Source: Aedes albopictus
Taxonomy: Eukaryota; Arthropoda; Insecta; Diptera; Culicidae
DNA: 64,000 nucleotides
Direction of reading: 5' to 3'
NCBI RefSeq assembly: GCF_035046485.1
Contig: NC_085137.1
Coordinates: 498,066,536-498,130,535, forward strand
In this document: positions 33,430 through 43,691 of the stretch, piece after piece
How the letters are laid out: each line of letters starts with the position of its first letter
Position numbering within the stretch: the first letter of the stretch is position 1
Made by a program: the position numbers and the translations under genes
Notes under the pieces: model-generated
The model's input: only the letters and a program-made list of their open reading frames with translations
Databases searched by the model: none
What the model was told of the DNA's origin: nothing

Positions 33430-34548
33430 TCCGGCAAAGCAACCAACACTGGTTCTGCAACACTACCGGTAGTCTCTAATGTAGTCTGAGCCTATTTTCT
33501 TGCTAACCGTTTATCAGGTTATCGAAAAAGCCGTGATTTGATGCGTTGCATGAATTAGTTTGGTTCACTTTTTTATTTGGCCACTTCCGGCGGAACACTC
33601 GGAATCGGTTCCAGAAAACTACCGGTTCAGATATGGTCTTAGACGTTTTTCCTGCTTATCGTTCATCAGGTTATCGAAAAAGCCGCAATTTGATGGTCCC
33701 ATGCATGGGTTTGGTTCACTTTTGTATTTGGCCAATTCCGGCGCGATACTCGGAACCGGTTCCGGAACACTAGCGGTAGTTTCTCATGTGGTGTGAGCCT
33801 ATTTTCTTGCTAACCGTTTACCAGGTTATCGAAAAAGCCGCAATTTGATGTGTCGCGTGCATGGGTTTGCTCCACTTTAATATTTGGCCACTTCCGGCTG
33901 GACACCCGGACCAGTTCCGGAATACTACCGGTTCAGATATGGTCTGGAACTATTTTCCTGCTTACCTTTTATCAAGTTATCAAAAAAGCCGCGATGTGAT
34001 GTGTCGCATGCATGGACTTGGTTCACTTTTATATTTGGCACTTCCGGCGGGACACCCGAAACCGGTTTCGGAACTCTACCAGTTCAGATATGGTCTGAGA
34101 CTATTTTCCTGCATACCGTTCATCAGGTTATGGAAAATGCCGTGGTTTCATGTGTCGCATGCATAGGTTTGTAGCATTTTCATATCTAACCCCTTCCTGG
34201 GGTACCGGTCCGGAACACCTAAATGGCCATAACTCCGGAACGGCTGGACCGATCCGAACCATTTTCAATAGGAAACAATGGGACCGGATTCCCCGTCGAA
34301 TGAACCATCGGTCATTAAAATCGGTTGAGGTTTACTGCCAAAAAGTGATGTGAGTTTATTTGTACACATACACACATACATACACACACACATACACACA
34401 CACATACACACACACAGACATCACCTCAATTCGTCGAGCTGAGTTGATTGGTATATGTGACTTGACTCTCCGGGCCTTCTATCAAAAAGTCATTTTTGGA
34501 GTGAACATATAGCCTTTCCAGTACACTTAGTGTACGAGAAAGGCAAAA
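33430..34548. repeat. Repeat element B: about 155-bp tandem units plus palindromic end
   Basis: Five to six units, recognised by GATGTGTCGCATGCATGG variants at about 33537, 33691, 33848, 33998 and 34149 and by ACTTCCGGCGGGACACCCGG. A unique part follows (CCATAACTCCGGAACGG to CAATTCGTCGAGCTGAG), with a CACATA microsatellite inside it. The end is a nested palindrome at 34513-34546: GCCTTTC, then TACACTTAGTGTA, then GAAAGGC, followed by AAAAA. A terminal hairpin close to the end suits Helitron-like non-autonomous elements, but the class is not established. Confidence 0.75.
34362..34419. repeat. (CACATA)n/(CA)n microsatellite
   Basis: Alternating CACATA, CATACA and CACACA units inside repeat element B. 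In element A the matching place (about 32585-32625) holds a shorter version, so the microsatellite belongs to the family. Confidence 0.9.
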
Positions 34549-34794
34549 AGACCCAAATTCTTTAGCATGCTGACAAAGTTATTTGATACCCAAAACTCAA
34601 GTGTGACAAGGCCTTCTGACTTGCCTTTTCCATTTCCCTGTTTAATGTTATTCTCACATGCACTCCAGATGTTATAACAACACTAGGTACAGTTTTACAA
34701 ACCATGTAAGCAATGTAAACCATACTGACTTTTGAAGTAAAATGAATAAAGCAAGACATTGGATAACCAACAACCAATCAAGTAACATCTCCTT
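34549..34794. other. No gene recognised
   Basis: Unremarkable DNA between element B and the inverted R1 tail. The short minus-strand frame at 34562-34777 has no family motif. Confidence 0.4.
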
Positions 34795-34915
34795 TATCCG
34801 AAGTCCGGCATGCCTCATCTAGCTGCACAAGTTTGTCATATACCATATTCTCAGGTTCAGCTTCTAAAATGAGCTGTAGGTGGTTGAATTTAGATATGGC
34901 GAAATGAAATTTTTA
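34795..34915 (-). mobile_element. R1-type 3' UTR tail, second copy
   Basis: Read on the minus strand it gives AAAAATTTCATTTCGCC, TCTAAATTCAACCACC, GAGAATATGGTATATGAC, AAACTTGTGCAGCTAG. This is the tail seen around 12330-12398 and 12617-12635, without the MITE. It serves as the empty-site control for the insertion there. Confidence 0.8.
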
Positions 34916-35317
34916 GCACTGGGTAGGAGGGGGATGCAAAGAGTTTTAGGGTAGAACGGAGTGCAGTGAGGCTTAATAGGCGGCTCAACTGGTACTAGAG
35001 AATAGAGATAAAGGCGCAAAAGCGGACGTGCCTGTAAGGCACCCAACACGACCCCTGGGTAGTCATGGCCAAAACGAAAGGCGCATTAGCACCCCCAGAA
35101 CGCTTCCCCGAGATGCTGCATAATATCGAATGTTTTTCCCGCGGCAAGACATAAGACCATGGGCCCCGTACCCTATGGCCAAACCGCTTTACTGCCCGAA
35201 TCCGGAAAGCCACCTGACGATACAATAGGTGTTGCTGGCAGCACTACGTGCCGTGCCATATAGACCCGTTCACAGTTCAGTCAATTATCGCAGTTGGTTT
35301 CTAAACCTAAATGTACT
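34916..35317. other. No intact gene; possible upstream part of the R1-type copy
   Basis: GC-richer than its surroundings and adjacent to the R1-type tail. On the minus strand it could be the rest of a 3' UTR, but it does not match the UTR at 12 kb. Short frames only. Confidence 0.4.
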
Positions 35318-35319
35318 TA

Positions 35320-35497
35320 CCCAAGTAACACACTTGTCATAGAAGAGTCACGGCGGCGCAACTTTTTGTTACGCAGAAGTCATTGTGACTTACTTCTCAC
35401 AAATAAACACTTACTTGCTAGATGTAAGTCACAGTGACTTCTGCGCAACAAAAAGTTGCGCCGCCGTGACTCTTCTGTGACAAGTGTGTTACTTGGG
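35320..35497. mobile_element. 178-bp palindromic MITE with CCCAAGTAACAC ends
   Basis: Arms of about 75 bp: CCCAAGTAACACACTTGTCA on the left and TGACAAGTGTGTTACTTGGG on the right. TA stands on both sides (35318-35319, 35498-35499). The arms are nearly identical, implying a young insertion. The same terminal 12 bases bound the 2.6-kb element at 48489-51076, a likely longer relative. Confidence 0.88.
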
Positions 35498-35499
35498 TA

Positions 35500-35885
35500 T
35501 GATATTGTAAACTTTCTAGAAGATTAGTGAGACACAAACAGCAAGAACAGGACAGATTCTTTACACAAACATGCGTTGGACAGAATTTTGAAAGGTAATT
35601 TCTATTATTGTTATTTTTAAACCTAATGCAAATAAATATTCCACTGCCTAAAGCTTATTCGCACCCACATCATGGAATCAGCGAGCTGCTAGAAAGAATT
35701 AGACCCTAACCTTCTCTGTGTTCCCGCAGCCAGACGCGCCAACTTGGTCAAATTATTGGGGGAGCAAAGCCTGGTTTTTCAGATTTTTTGTATGGGAAAA
35801 TCGAAAAATTGTCAAATATTGGGGGGGTGGGGGGTGGTCAAAACCATGCTTGCCCCCCCTAAGTTGGCGCCTATGCCCGCAGCAA
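35500..35885. other. No gene recognised
   Basis: Contains GTTGGCGCCTATGCC next to a G-run region (GGGGGGGTGGGGGG near 35820), probably part of an unidentified repeat. No coding signal. Confidence 0.4.
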
Positions 35886-35888
35886 TAA

Positions 35889-36565
35889 CACTAGTTTACA
35901 GCATTTTTGAACTCGGTAAGCTGATGATCATTTTTGGTGTAGAATCATGCCCTGAGTTCGAAAACGCAAAGGAAAAAAATTACAGTAGAGCGGAATTTTT
36001 AACGACTTTCCATACAAGGTTGATGATTTGAAATCGATTTTTGTTCTATTTTTAAGCAAAGTCGCTCACTTCAAACATCTCATTCTCCGTAATCAATGCT
36101 CCGATTGAGCTAAAATTTTTACTGTAACTTGCCTACATATGATATGTCAAATAAACGTCGAGAAAGAATTTTTAAGTTGGGTTTTTCTTATTGAAAAAAA
36201 TACATTTCTTCAAAAAATTTTGGGAATTTTGCTAAAATTTAAGAAGATCGTCCCTGAAACTCGCCAATATCTTGAATTTCATCAATCTGACGCAAAACCT
36301 GTATTCAGATGATCGAATGGTATTATATTCAGCTTTTAATTTATAGAAAAATATTTAAAATTGGTTGAACAAAACGTAATATATTTGAATTTTAGTAAAT
36401 TACATATTTTGAAAAATTTCAAAACTCGATATTGAGCTAAGACTCAAAAACTGCTCTACTTTAAATTTTTTGAAGGTCGGTTACGAAATCAGCACTAAAT
36501 TGTGCTTCAAAAATTTTGGTCGTTGACAGAAGTTCACGACTTTCGTTTTATTTTGTAAACTTGTG
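35889..36565. mobile_element. 677-bp element with CACTAGTTTACA ends, TAA duplication (copy 1)
   Basis: It starts CACTAGTTTACAGCATTTTT and ends TTTTGTAAACTTGTG. The direct duplication TAA flanks both ends (35886-35888, 36566-36568), compatible with PIF/Harbinger-type elements. No transposase frame is present. An inverted second copy at 39686-43401 has the same length (678 bp) once its nested insertions are subtracted, which confirms the boundaries. Confidence 0.88.
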
Positions 36566-36568
36566 TAA

Positions 36569-38105
36569 GTAAAGTATTATCAAAGTGCTGAAGATCAGTG
36601 AGGCTGCTGCAAAGAACGAACTGCCGACTGAATAAAAAAAAATGGTAATGGGCAGTTGAACGGAACTCTTCACACAGTGTGATAACCGATACCCTGTTCG
36701 GTTCAGTCTACAATTTTTTCCCCCAAATGAATCCAAATGTAAATCTTTTCAAAAAAGATTCTTTGAAAAATTCTAAGAGCTCGGTGCAACCAGTTACAAC
36801 TTCAACGCATTTGGAGAAAATATCTTTGCGTTGGAAGGCACCACAAATGCCCTAATGACCTCATTAGAACCGGTGAGGTGGTGTGGTGTCATGTGTCCTG
36901 GAACTGGAGCAGAAATAATTCGCGTATTTGCTCATCTCCTCTCAGCTGGTGCCACATCGGTTCATCAAAGCTGCCGAACGACCATCCTATAGCCTAGGAA
37001 GGAAGCAAGCCCATTGCACCCGAGCCAGTATGGACAAACTGCCGCGAAGCACATAACCCGTCCGTAATGGCGCAGTAGTGGAACATATCATAGAGTGCAC
37101 CCCATCATCGTTACGTTTCCCATCATGTAGAGGTGTTTGGATGGGTGTCCTCTTTTATCACTGTGCTTGTCATCCTCCTAGCTGAGGGTAACACTGATGA
37201 TGCTACTACTACTTCGGTTCACCAACGACTGGAACACTGACCGGGTCACGGAAGAAGGTTCACCATCCTACTGAGCTTCCGGATTGACCACGAACACGAA
37301 AGAAATGGGATGATTCAGCAGCAACCAAGATGAAACAATATGAATGACGGATTACGCCCTAACAGCTTGTACAGAGGTGACCAGGATTGATTATTCGTCC
37401 AAGAAGCAAGTGAGTTCAACTTAGTTTCTGAAGTTGACATTATGCTAAATAATACATAAGAATGGGCATTTTAGACAAGAATAAAAGAAAAGTTCAATTG
37501 GGTTTTTAAATTTTGAAAAATGCACTGATTTTTTGATTTTATACAAAAGAGTACCTTTTTCTGAGTCACTACGATTTTTTTCAGATTTTTAGTACTTTGT
37601 TTTGATACCTAAAATCAATTTCAAAGAGATTTTTTGAAATCACCTTTTGACAGCTGGGCAACTGTTTGACAGCTCCGCCCAGTACAAACTGCGACGAGGG
37701 GTGATTCGACAAATCTGTCCCATACAAACTTCAAATTGATTTTCAAATAGGTTCCCGGACTCCGAAATTCATGAAAATTCGGATTTCGGCTCAGTTTGAC
37801 ATGCAGATTCAGAATATCGAATTATTTCAACACCGTTAAGGCTCAAGCATTCGTCATCATTTTTCGGAAAATAAAAAGCAATTTTCTCACTGTAAACCAA
37901 AATATCGACCATAAAAATATATTCACTGCATTCTATTCTCATGTGAAGTACCATGAATATATTTTCATAGCAAAGAGTTTTGTTTTGAACGGAAAAACTG
38001 CTTTCAAATGTTTGATGATGACGATGATTTCAATGACGAATTGTTCAACGTTAAAGAAGCCAATTGGTTGCGTAAAATAAAGAAAGCAAATCTAACTAAT
38101 ATATT
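36569..38105. other. No gene recognised
   Basis: 36570-37450 looks like unique DNA with no motif. About 37520-37770 resembles a decayed repeat (ACAAACTTCAAATTGATTTTC near 37726). Short frames on both strands show no family match. Confidence 0.4.
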
Positions 38106-38107
38106 TA

Positions 38108-38205
38108 CAGTCATAGCTCAATTATGGGTCAATCTTATTTGAATAGCACGGTGAACTGACTGAGCAACAATTGTGACACAGTGACCCATAATTGTTCAAT
38201 GACTC
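38108..38205. mobile_element. 98-bp TA-flanked MITE
   Basis: The left end CAGTCATAGCTCAATTATGG is matched by the inverted right end GAGTCATTGAACAATTATGG. TA stands on both sides (38106-38107, 38206-38207). The termini resemble the CAGTGACC-ended element at 51098-51219. Non-coding. Confidence 0.75.
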
Positions 38206-38207
38206 TA

Positions 38208-38706
38208 CCGGCATTCAACTCTGGTCACCCTTTTGTTGTCCGATATAGGATATAAATCAGTTCACAAAATCAGCAGCAGTAAATCCTCTTCAGGTATTGA
38301 CAAAATCTAGTCTGAACGTCTATTCCTGTAGCTCACATTTTTATCCCAATTGTTCTTTTCCCGTGCGAACGAGATAAATTTTATGGATATTTTGATTCCG
38401 CTGACGCCTGAAAAAAAAAAGAGATTTATTGCCTTCCGTTACATTTGTACCTCCCTTCCAGCTCTGAATACGCACAGGCTCCCCAATTGGTATACAAATC
38501 AGGCAGCATATTTTACCCTGTTGTTTGTCAGCATGATATTCGTCAGTTAACACAAATATTTCCCACCGGTGTGGTGCAGTGGTGGTGGATGATTCTTTCC
38601 TTCACCGTGGTGTGACGTGGGATGACTTTGAAATTGTGTTCTAGGTACGTCAGGCGAGGTTGAACAATGTTGTTGGAAGCACAAAACGCGAATAATAATG
38701 ATGACA
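38208..38706. other. No gene recognised
   Basis: Apparently unique DNA. It continues, across the TTAA element that follows, into 39380-39682. Confidence 0.4.
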
Positions 38707-38710
38707 TTAA

Positions 38711-39375
38711 CCCTTTATAAGGCAGTGGCAACTATATTGCCACCTACTGTTTGTATTTTTTTCTGTTTTATACCAATTTATTTCGAACTTTTTTTTTGGT
38801 TTACGCAAAATTGGGACTACTAACAACGCCTGGTATTTTTTTGGTACTAAACAAAGCTTTAACAACAATTTAGGAGCCATTTGTAGTCTCAAAAATGGCT
38901 AATTTTGACCGCGTGAAGAAAATTAGCTCAAACCTATTGTAAAATTATAGATTTGGTAAATATTTTAAGATATAATCAAATTCTGGGTTGACATGAGCTG
39001 AACTACACAGTTTATATTATGGGTTAAGTCCCAATCCACTCTAAAATCTCTTTTCCGGCTTTTTGTCGAAGTCAAAAGAAGAAAAGTACCCTGAACGGGC
39101 AGTGGCAAGAATATTGCCACCAGCGCTGGTGGCCTAAACGGGCAGTGGCAACTATATTGCCACCTCAAAAGCTCGTTTTTGGGGTAAACGGGCAGTGGCA
39201 ACTATATTGCCACCAGCGTTTTTGGCCTAAACGGGCAGTGGCAACTATATTGCCACCTAGATTTTTGAGAGTTTCTTTTAAACAAAAATTGATTTGTACA
39301 TGTAATCATGTATATAATCATTTGCATAATAGTATGCGATGATAACTCTTCTAGTTTTCTCGGCCTTATAAAGGG
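38711..39375. mobile_element. 665-bp TTAA-flanked element with five internal hairpin units (piggyBac-type)
   Basis: The termini are CCCTTTATAAGGC and GCCTTATAAAGGG, perfect over 13 bp, with TTAA on each side (38707-38710, 39376-39379). This combination is typical of piggyBac-type elements. Inside, the unit GGCAGTGGCAACTATATTGC followed by CACC occurs five times: at about 38721, 39098, 39138, 39189 and 39233 (one copy has GAATAT in the loop). Each unit is itself a hairpin (GTGGCAA paired with TTGCCAC). No transposase is encoded. Confidence 0.9.
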
Positions 39376-39379
39376 TTAA

Positions 39380-39682
39380 AACATTCTCAGAGGAGAAATT
39401 TAGGATGTTTTCCTCGCTGAGAGGGATGAATTTCCCACGCTCAAATCTCTGTACGTTGTTTTACATTTAATATATACATGCCGACAGGTCCACCTTGACC
39501 TGGGCCCCTATAGCCGAAGCAAACAAGGAGCGTAAATTCAACACGACCATGCTGAGGGTAATGGGTAATGAGATCTGTTCCATAGGAGTGAGTTAGTAAG
39601 TGTATTCGTTTATGGAATAAAGACCAGGCACGAAATTGTTCACACAGGTGATCAAAATTAACGGATTTAGCCACTTTCTCGA
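39380..39682. other. No gene recognised
   Basis: Unique-looking DNA between the TTAA element and the second TAA-flanked element. A 77-codon minus-strand frame (39441-39674) shows no known motif. Confidence 0.4.
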
Positions 39683-39992
39683 TAACACTAGTTTACAAAA
39701 TAAAACGAAAGTCGTGAACTTCTGTCAACTACCAAAATTTTTGAAGCACAATTTAGCGCTGATTTCGAAACAGCGCTTCAAAAAATTTTAAGTAGAACAC
39801 TTTTTGAGTTTAAGCTAAATATCGAGTACACTAAAACCTCTTTTTATGCATGTTTTTTTTTATGCACTTTTAATTTATGCACCTTTTTTTATGCCCTGCA
39901 TAAAAAGAGGGAGAGCTACTCAGAACCAATATTGTGCATAAGAATATTTAATAATGACAGGAACTATTGCAACGGCGACCGGGGGGTGTTTA

Positions 39993-40701
39993 CTAGCGTG
40001 GGACACAAAAAGACATTTTACTCCTGTACACTTTTTGAGTTCCATTTTGGCCCCATATCAACTGTGCAAAATTTCAGCTCGATCGGAGAAACTATATTTT
40101 AGCGCCAGCCGTTTTAAGTTTTCATACGATTTACTATGGGGAAAATCACTTATTCAAAGGAAAATCGCCACAGGTTGCCCCTTAACCCCTAAAAATATAT
40201 CAATGAATGATTTCTGTTGGAAATTTCACGAGGAACAAACCCTCTGAAGACCACAAAGCGATCTAAGGCATGTGGAAAAAGTTATTGACTAAAAACCGAA
40301 TGGCATGCCAACGCTGTTTAACATGTAAGGAATAACAATAAATAATAAAATCTCGTCATTTTATCGATCGGGTAAGGCTTAATAACTTTTTCCACGAATG
40401 TCGCATCGCTTTGCGGTCTTCGGAGGTTTGATTCCTCGTGAAGTTATCTACAGAAATCATTCAACGACTTATTTTTAGGGATCAATGGGTGACCTCAAGC
40501 GATTTTTCTTTGAAGAAGTAAATTCTGCCCATAGTAAATTGTATGAAAAACTAAGAATGGCTGGCGCTAAAATATAGTTTCTTCGATCGATCTGAAATTT
40601 TGCACAGTTGATATGGGACCAAAATGGAACTCAAAAAGTATACAGGAGTTGAAGTTTTTCCATTTTTTATATTTTCCCATATAAACCGTGTACCAGGCTA
40701 G
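39993..40701. mobile_element. 709-bp foldback element with 6-bp duplication TGTTTA
   Basis: The ends are CTAGCGTGGGACAC and, inverted, CTAGCCTGGTACAC. TGTTTA is repeated at 39987-39992 and 40702-40707. The long inverted arms include TTTTTGAGTTCCATTTTGG and GCACAGTTGATATGGG. A related sequence (AAGACCGCAAAATGATTC and GGTATAACTTTCTTCACAG) is present around 44570-44780. The superfamily is not clear, because a 6-bp duplication does not match the common TA, TTAA, TWA, 8-bp or 9-bp classes. Confidence 0.7.
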
Positions 40702-40759
40702 TGTTTACAGATGAGAGCAAAGGAAGGTTACATGTTCGATTTTGGGTGTTTCCGAAGGT

Positions 40760-42110
40760 CTCATGTGCGTTACATGGGCGCCGAGTGGGTCCTCAGGGGA
40801 TTTCGGAGTCATTTCAGGAGTCTCAGAGCATTTTAGGCTGGTTTCAAAGCCGTTATGGAGGCGTTTTTAGGGGTTTTGGTTTAGGAGGACATTTCAAGAT
40901 GTTCCAGATCATTTTCGGCGTGATTCAGAGACGTTACGGAAGCGTTAAGGAGGAGTTTTCAGGGTGTTCGGAGCTTCTCAGGTGCGTTACATGGGGTCCG
41001 AGGGGGTTTAAGGGGGATTTCGGAGGCATTTAATAATGTTTCAGATCATTTTCTGCGTGATTCAGAGGCGTTACGGAGGAGTTTCCGGGGTGTTCGGAGC
41101 CTCTCAAGTGCGTTACATGGGGTCCGAGGGGGTTTAAGGGGGATTTCGGAGGCATTTCAAAATGTTTTAGAGCATTTTCGGCGTGATTCAGAAGCGTTAC
41201 GGAAGCGTTACGGAGGAGTTTTCAGGGTGTTCGGAGCCTCTCAGGTGCGTTACATGGGGTCCGAGGGGGTTTAAGGGGGATTTCGGAGGCATTTCAAATT
41301 GTTTCAGAGCATTTTCGGCGTGATTCAGAGGCGTTACGGAGGAGTTTTCGGGGTGTTCGGAGCCTCTCAGGTGCGTTACATGGGGTCCGAGGGGGTTTAA
41401 GGGGGATTTCGTAGGCATTTTAAGACGTTTCAGAGCATTTTCGGCGGGATGCAGAGGCGTTACTTATGCGTTACGGAGGAGTTTTCAGGGTGTTCAGAGC
41501 CTCTCAGGTGCGTTACATGGGGTCTGAGGGGGTTTAAGGGGGATTTTGGTGGCATTTCTAGACGTTTCAGAGCATTTTCGGCGGGATGCAGAGGCGTTAC
41601 TTAAGCGTTACGAGGAGTTTTCGTGGGGTTCGGAGCCTCTCAGGTGCGTTACATGGGGTCCGAGGGGGTTTAAGGGGGATTTCGGAGGTATTTCAAGACG
41701 TTTCAGAGCATTTTCGGTGGGATGCAGAGGCGTTACTTAAGCGTTACGAGGAGTTTTCGTAGGGTTCGGAACCTCTCAGGTGCGTTACATGGGGTCCGAG
41801 GGGGTTTAAGGGGGATTTTGGAGGCATTTCAAGACGTTTCAGAGCATTTTCGGCGGGATGCAGAGGCGTTACATAAGCGTTACGAGGAGTTTTCGTGGGG
41901 TTTGGAGCCTCTCAGGTGCGTTACATGGGGTCCGAGGGGGTTTACGGGGGATTTTGGAGGCATTTCAAGACGTTTCAGAGCATTTTCGGGGGATTCAGAG
42001 GCGTTACGGTAGCGTTACGAAGAAGTTCTATGGGGTTTCGAAGCCTCTCAGGTGCGTTACATGGGGTCGCCGGGGGTTCAAGGGGGATTTTTGAGGCATT
42101 TCAGGAAGAC
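40760..42110. repeat. 136-bp GC-rich tandem array
   Basis: About ten units. The anchor GGTGCGTTACATGGGGTC recurs at about 40980, 41107, 41244, 41369, 41505, 41643, 41778, 41915 and 42051. Steps are about 125-137 bp; the shorter steps lack a GCGTTACGGAAGC segment. Each unit also holds GTTTAAGGGGGATTT and CATTTTCGGCG. Open frames across it merely reflect a unit without stops. Confidence 0.9.
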
Positions 42111-43101
42111 AGACTCTGAAATACCTTAAATCGCCCCTCAAACCTCATGCAACGCCCTTTAAAGTCTCCTGAGATCCCTTGAATTGCCCCTAAAGCCCCT
42201 TGGAACGCCCCTGAAACCCACTTAATACTATTGAAATACCCCAGAATTCTCCGTAATCCCATGAAAACACCAAAAAATCTTGACAGAACACCCTTGTAAG
42301 GCTCTTCAAATCCCCCGAAACAACCCCTTAAAACGTCCCTGAAGCCCCTTGGAACCCCCTTTTTGGGCTCTCTGGGAACATTCTGAAAACCCCCTTAGCC
42401 CCACGTCATCTGCCCAGGAGCAAGATCTGTTCTCGCAAACTAGGTTTTCTAATTGAAGCCCAAACTTAATTTATGCATAAATTTCCCTCTTTTTATGCAC
42501 ATTTTTAATTTATGCACATTTTTAATTTATGCAGTCCCAGTCATGTGCATTAAAAGAGGTTCCAGTGTATTACAACTCTTTAAAATATGAAATTTATTAA
42601 AATTCAAACATCTTGCGTTCTGTTCGACCAATTTTAAATCTTTTTCCATAAACTAAAAGTTGAATACTATACCATTCGATCATCTAAATGCAGGTCAGAT
42701 TGATGAAATTCAATATATTAGCGAGTTTTAGGGACGATCTCCTTAAATGTTAGCTAAATTTCCAAAAATATATGAAGAAATGTAATTTTTTTTTTTTTTC
42801 AATAAGAAAAAAGCAACCTCAAAATTCTTTCTCAACGTTTATTTGACATATCATATGTAGGTGAGTTACAGTAAAAAAATCAGCTCAATCGGAGCGTTGA
42901 TTACGGAGAATGAGATGTGTGAAGTGAGCGACTTTGCTTCAAAATAGAACAAAAATCGCTTTCAAATCATCAACCTTGTATGGAAAGTCGAAAAAAAATC
43001 CGCTCTACTGTAATTTTTTTCCTTCGCGTTTTCGAACTCAGGGCATGATTCTACACCAAAAATGATCATCAGCTTACCGAGTTCAAAAATTCTGTAAACT
43101 A

Positions 43102-43396
43102 CACAGAAAAAAATATTCATGTAAAATTCAGCGAGAAATCATGCACATAATGGGAATGCTAGAGTTAGCGCATATTTACATGAGATATCATGTAAAATTA
43201 CGTTACGATCGTGTAAATTTCCGCTTATAGTCGCGTAACCGGTTGGAGTCTATGATGGTTTACGCGATGATTGGCGGAAATTTACACGATGTTAAAGTAA
43301 TTTTACATTATATCTCATGTAAAAGTGCACTAACTCTAGCATTCCCTTTATGTGCATGATTTCTCGCTGAATTTTAATTACATATTTTTTTCTGTG
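43102..43396. mobile_element. 295-bp TA-flanked palindromic MITE, CACAGAAAAAAATAT ends
   Basis: CACAGAAAAAAATATTCATG pairs with CATATTTTTTTCTGTG at the other end. The arms are about 140 bp, including GCGAGAAATCATGCACATAA. TA flanks both ends (43100-43101, 43397-43398). It is inserted in the last bases of the 39686-43401 element. Confidence 0.88.
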
Positions 43397-43404
43397 TAGT
43401 GTAA

Positions 43405-43678
43405 TGAATAATCACTGCATGCCATGAGAAATAAAATTCTCTCACTCAAGCACTCACGATATTTCTCTTTCTCTCTATCCACACCTCACGGATAAACGGC
43501 AAAAGCATCTAATTTTTCCACTCCGCCTGAGAGTAACGAAACGTCGCCACCGATGCACGAGATCAATGACTTGACGTACCGCGTTTGCATAAAATGTACT
43601 TGTTGCCATGGCCATCTATATAACGCAGCACCGCTCAGATGTCAACCGGGTGAAAACGTGGATCGGTGCATACTGAGC
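43405..43678. other. No gene recognised
   Basis: Host-like DNA immediately upstream of the SINE. It includes CTCTTTCTCTCTATCC-type pyrimidine-rich sequence and no structure I can assign. Confidence 0.4.
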
Positions 43679-43691
43679 AAGCATTTTCGTT

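Larger units (their letters stand above)
39829..42567. mobile_element. 2.7-kb TA-flanked element (pogo/mariner-type ends) nested in copy 2
   Basis: The left end is CACTAAAACCTCTTTTTATG and the inverted right end is CACTGGAACCTCTTTTAATG. TA stands on both sides (39827-39828, 42568-42569). TTTATGCAC or TTAATTTATGCAC motifs repeat at both ends. The interior carries no transposase. It holds a foldback element (39993-40701), a 136-bp tandem array and a CCCTTGAA-type low-complexity stretch (42120-42420). Confidence 0.85.
39686..43401. mobile_element. CACTAGTTTACA element, copy 2 (inverted), split by nested insertions
   Basis: It starts CACTAGTTTACAAAATAAAA and ends TGTAAACTAGTG, with TAA on both sides (39683-39685, 43402-43404). 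It is the inverse of 35889-36565. Two elements interrupt it: 39829-42567, and 43102-43396 only 5 bp from its right end. Subtracting both with their TA duplications leaves 678 bp, against 677 bp for copy 1. Confidence 0.9.

Noticed and set aside
41197..42012. Frames of 60-100 codons encoding arginine- and phenylalanine-rich repeats
   Set aside because: Translations of the 136-bp tandem unit, open only because the unit lacks stops in those frames.
40760..42110. CRISPR array
   Set aside because: The 136-bp units are near-identical over their full length with no variable spacers, and the genome is clearly eukaryotic.
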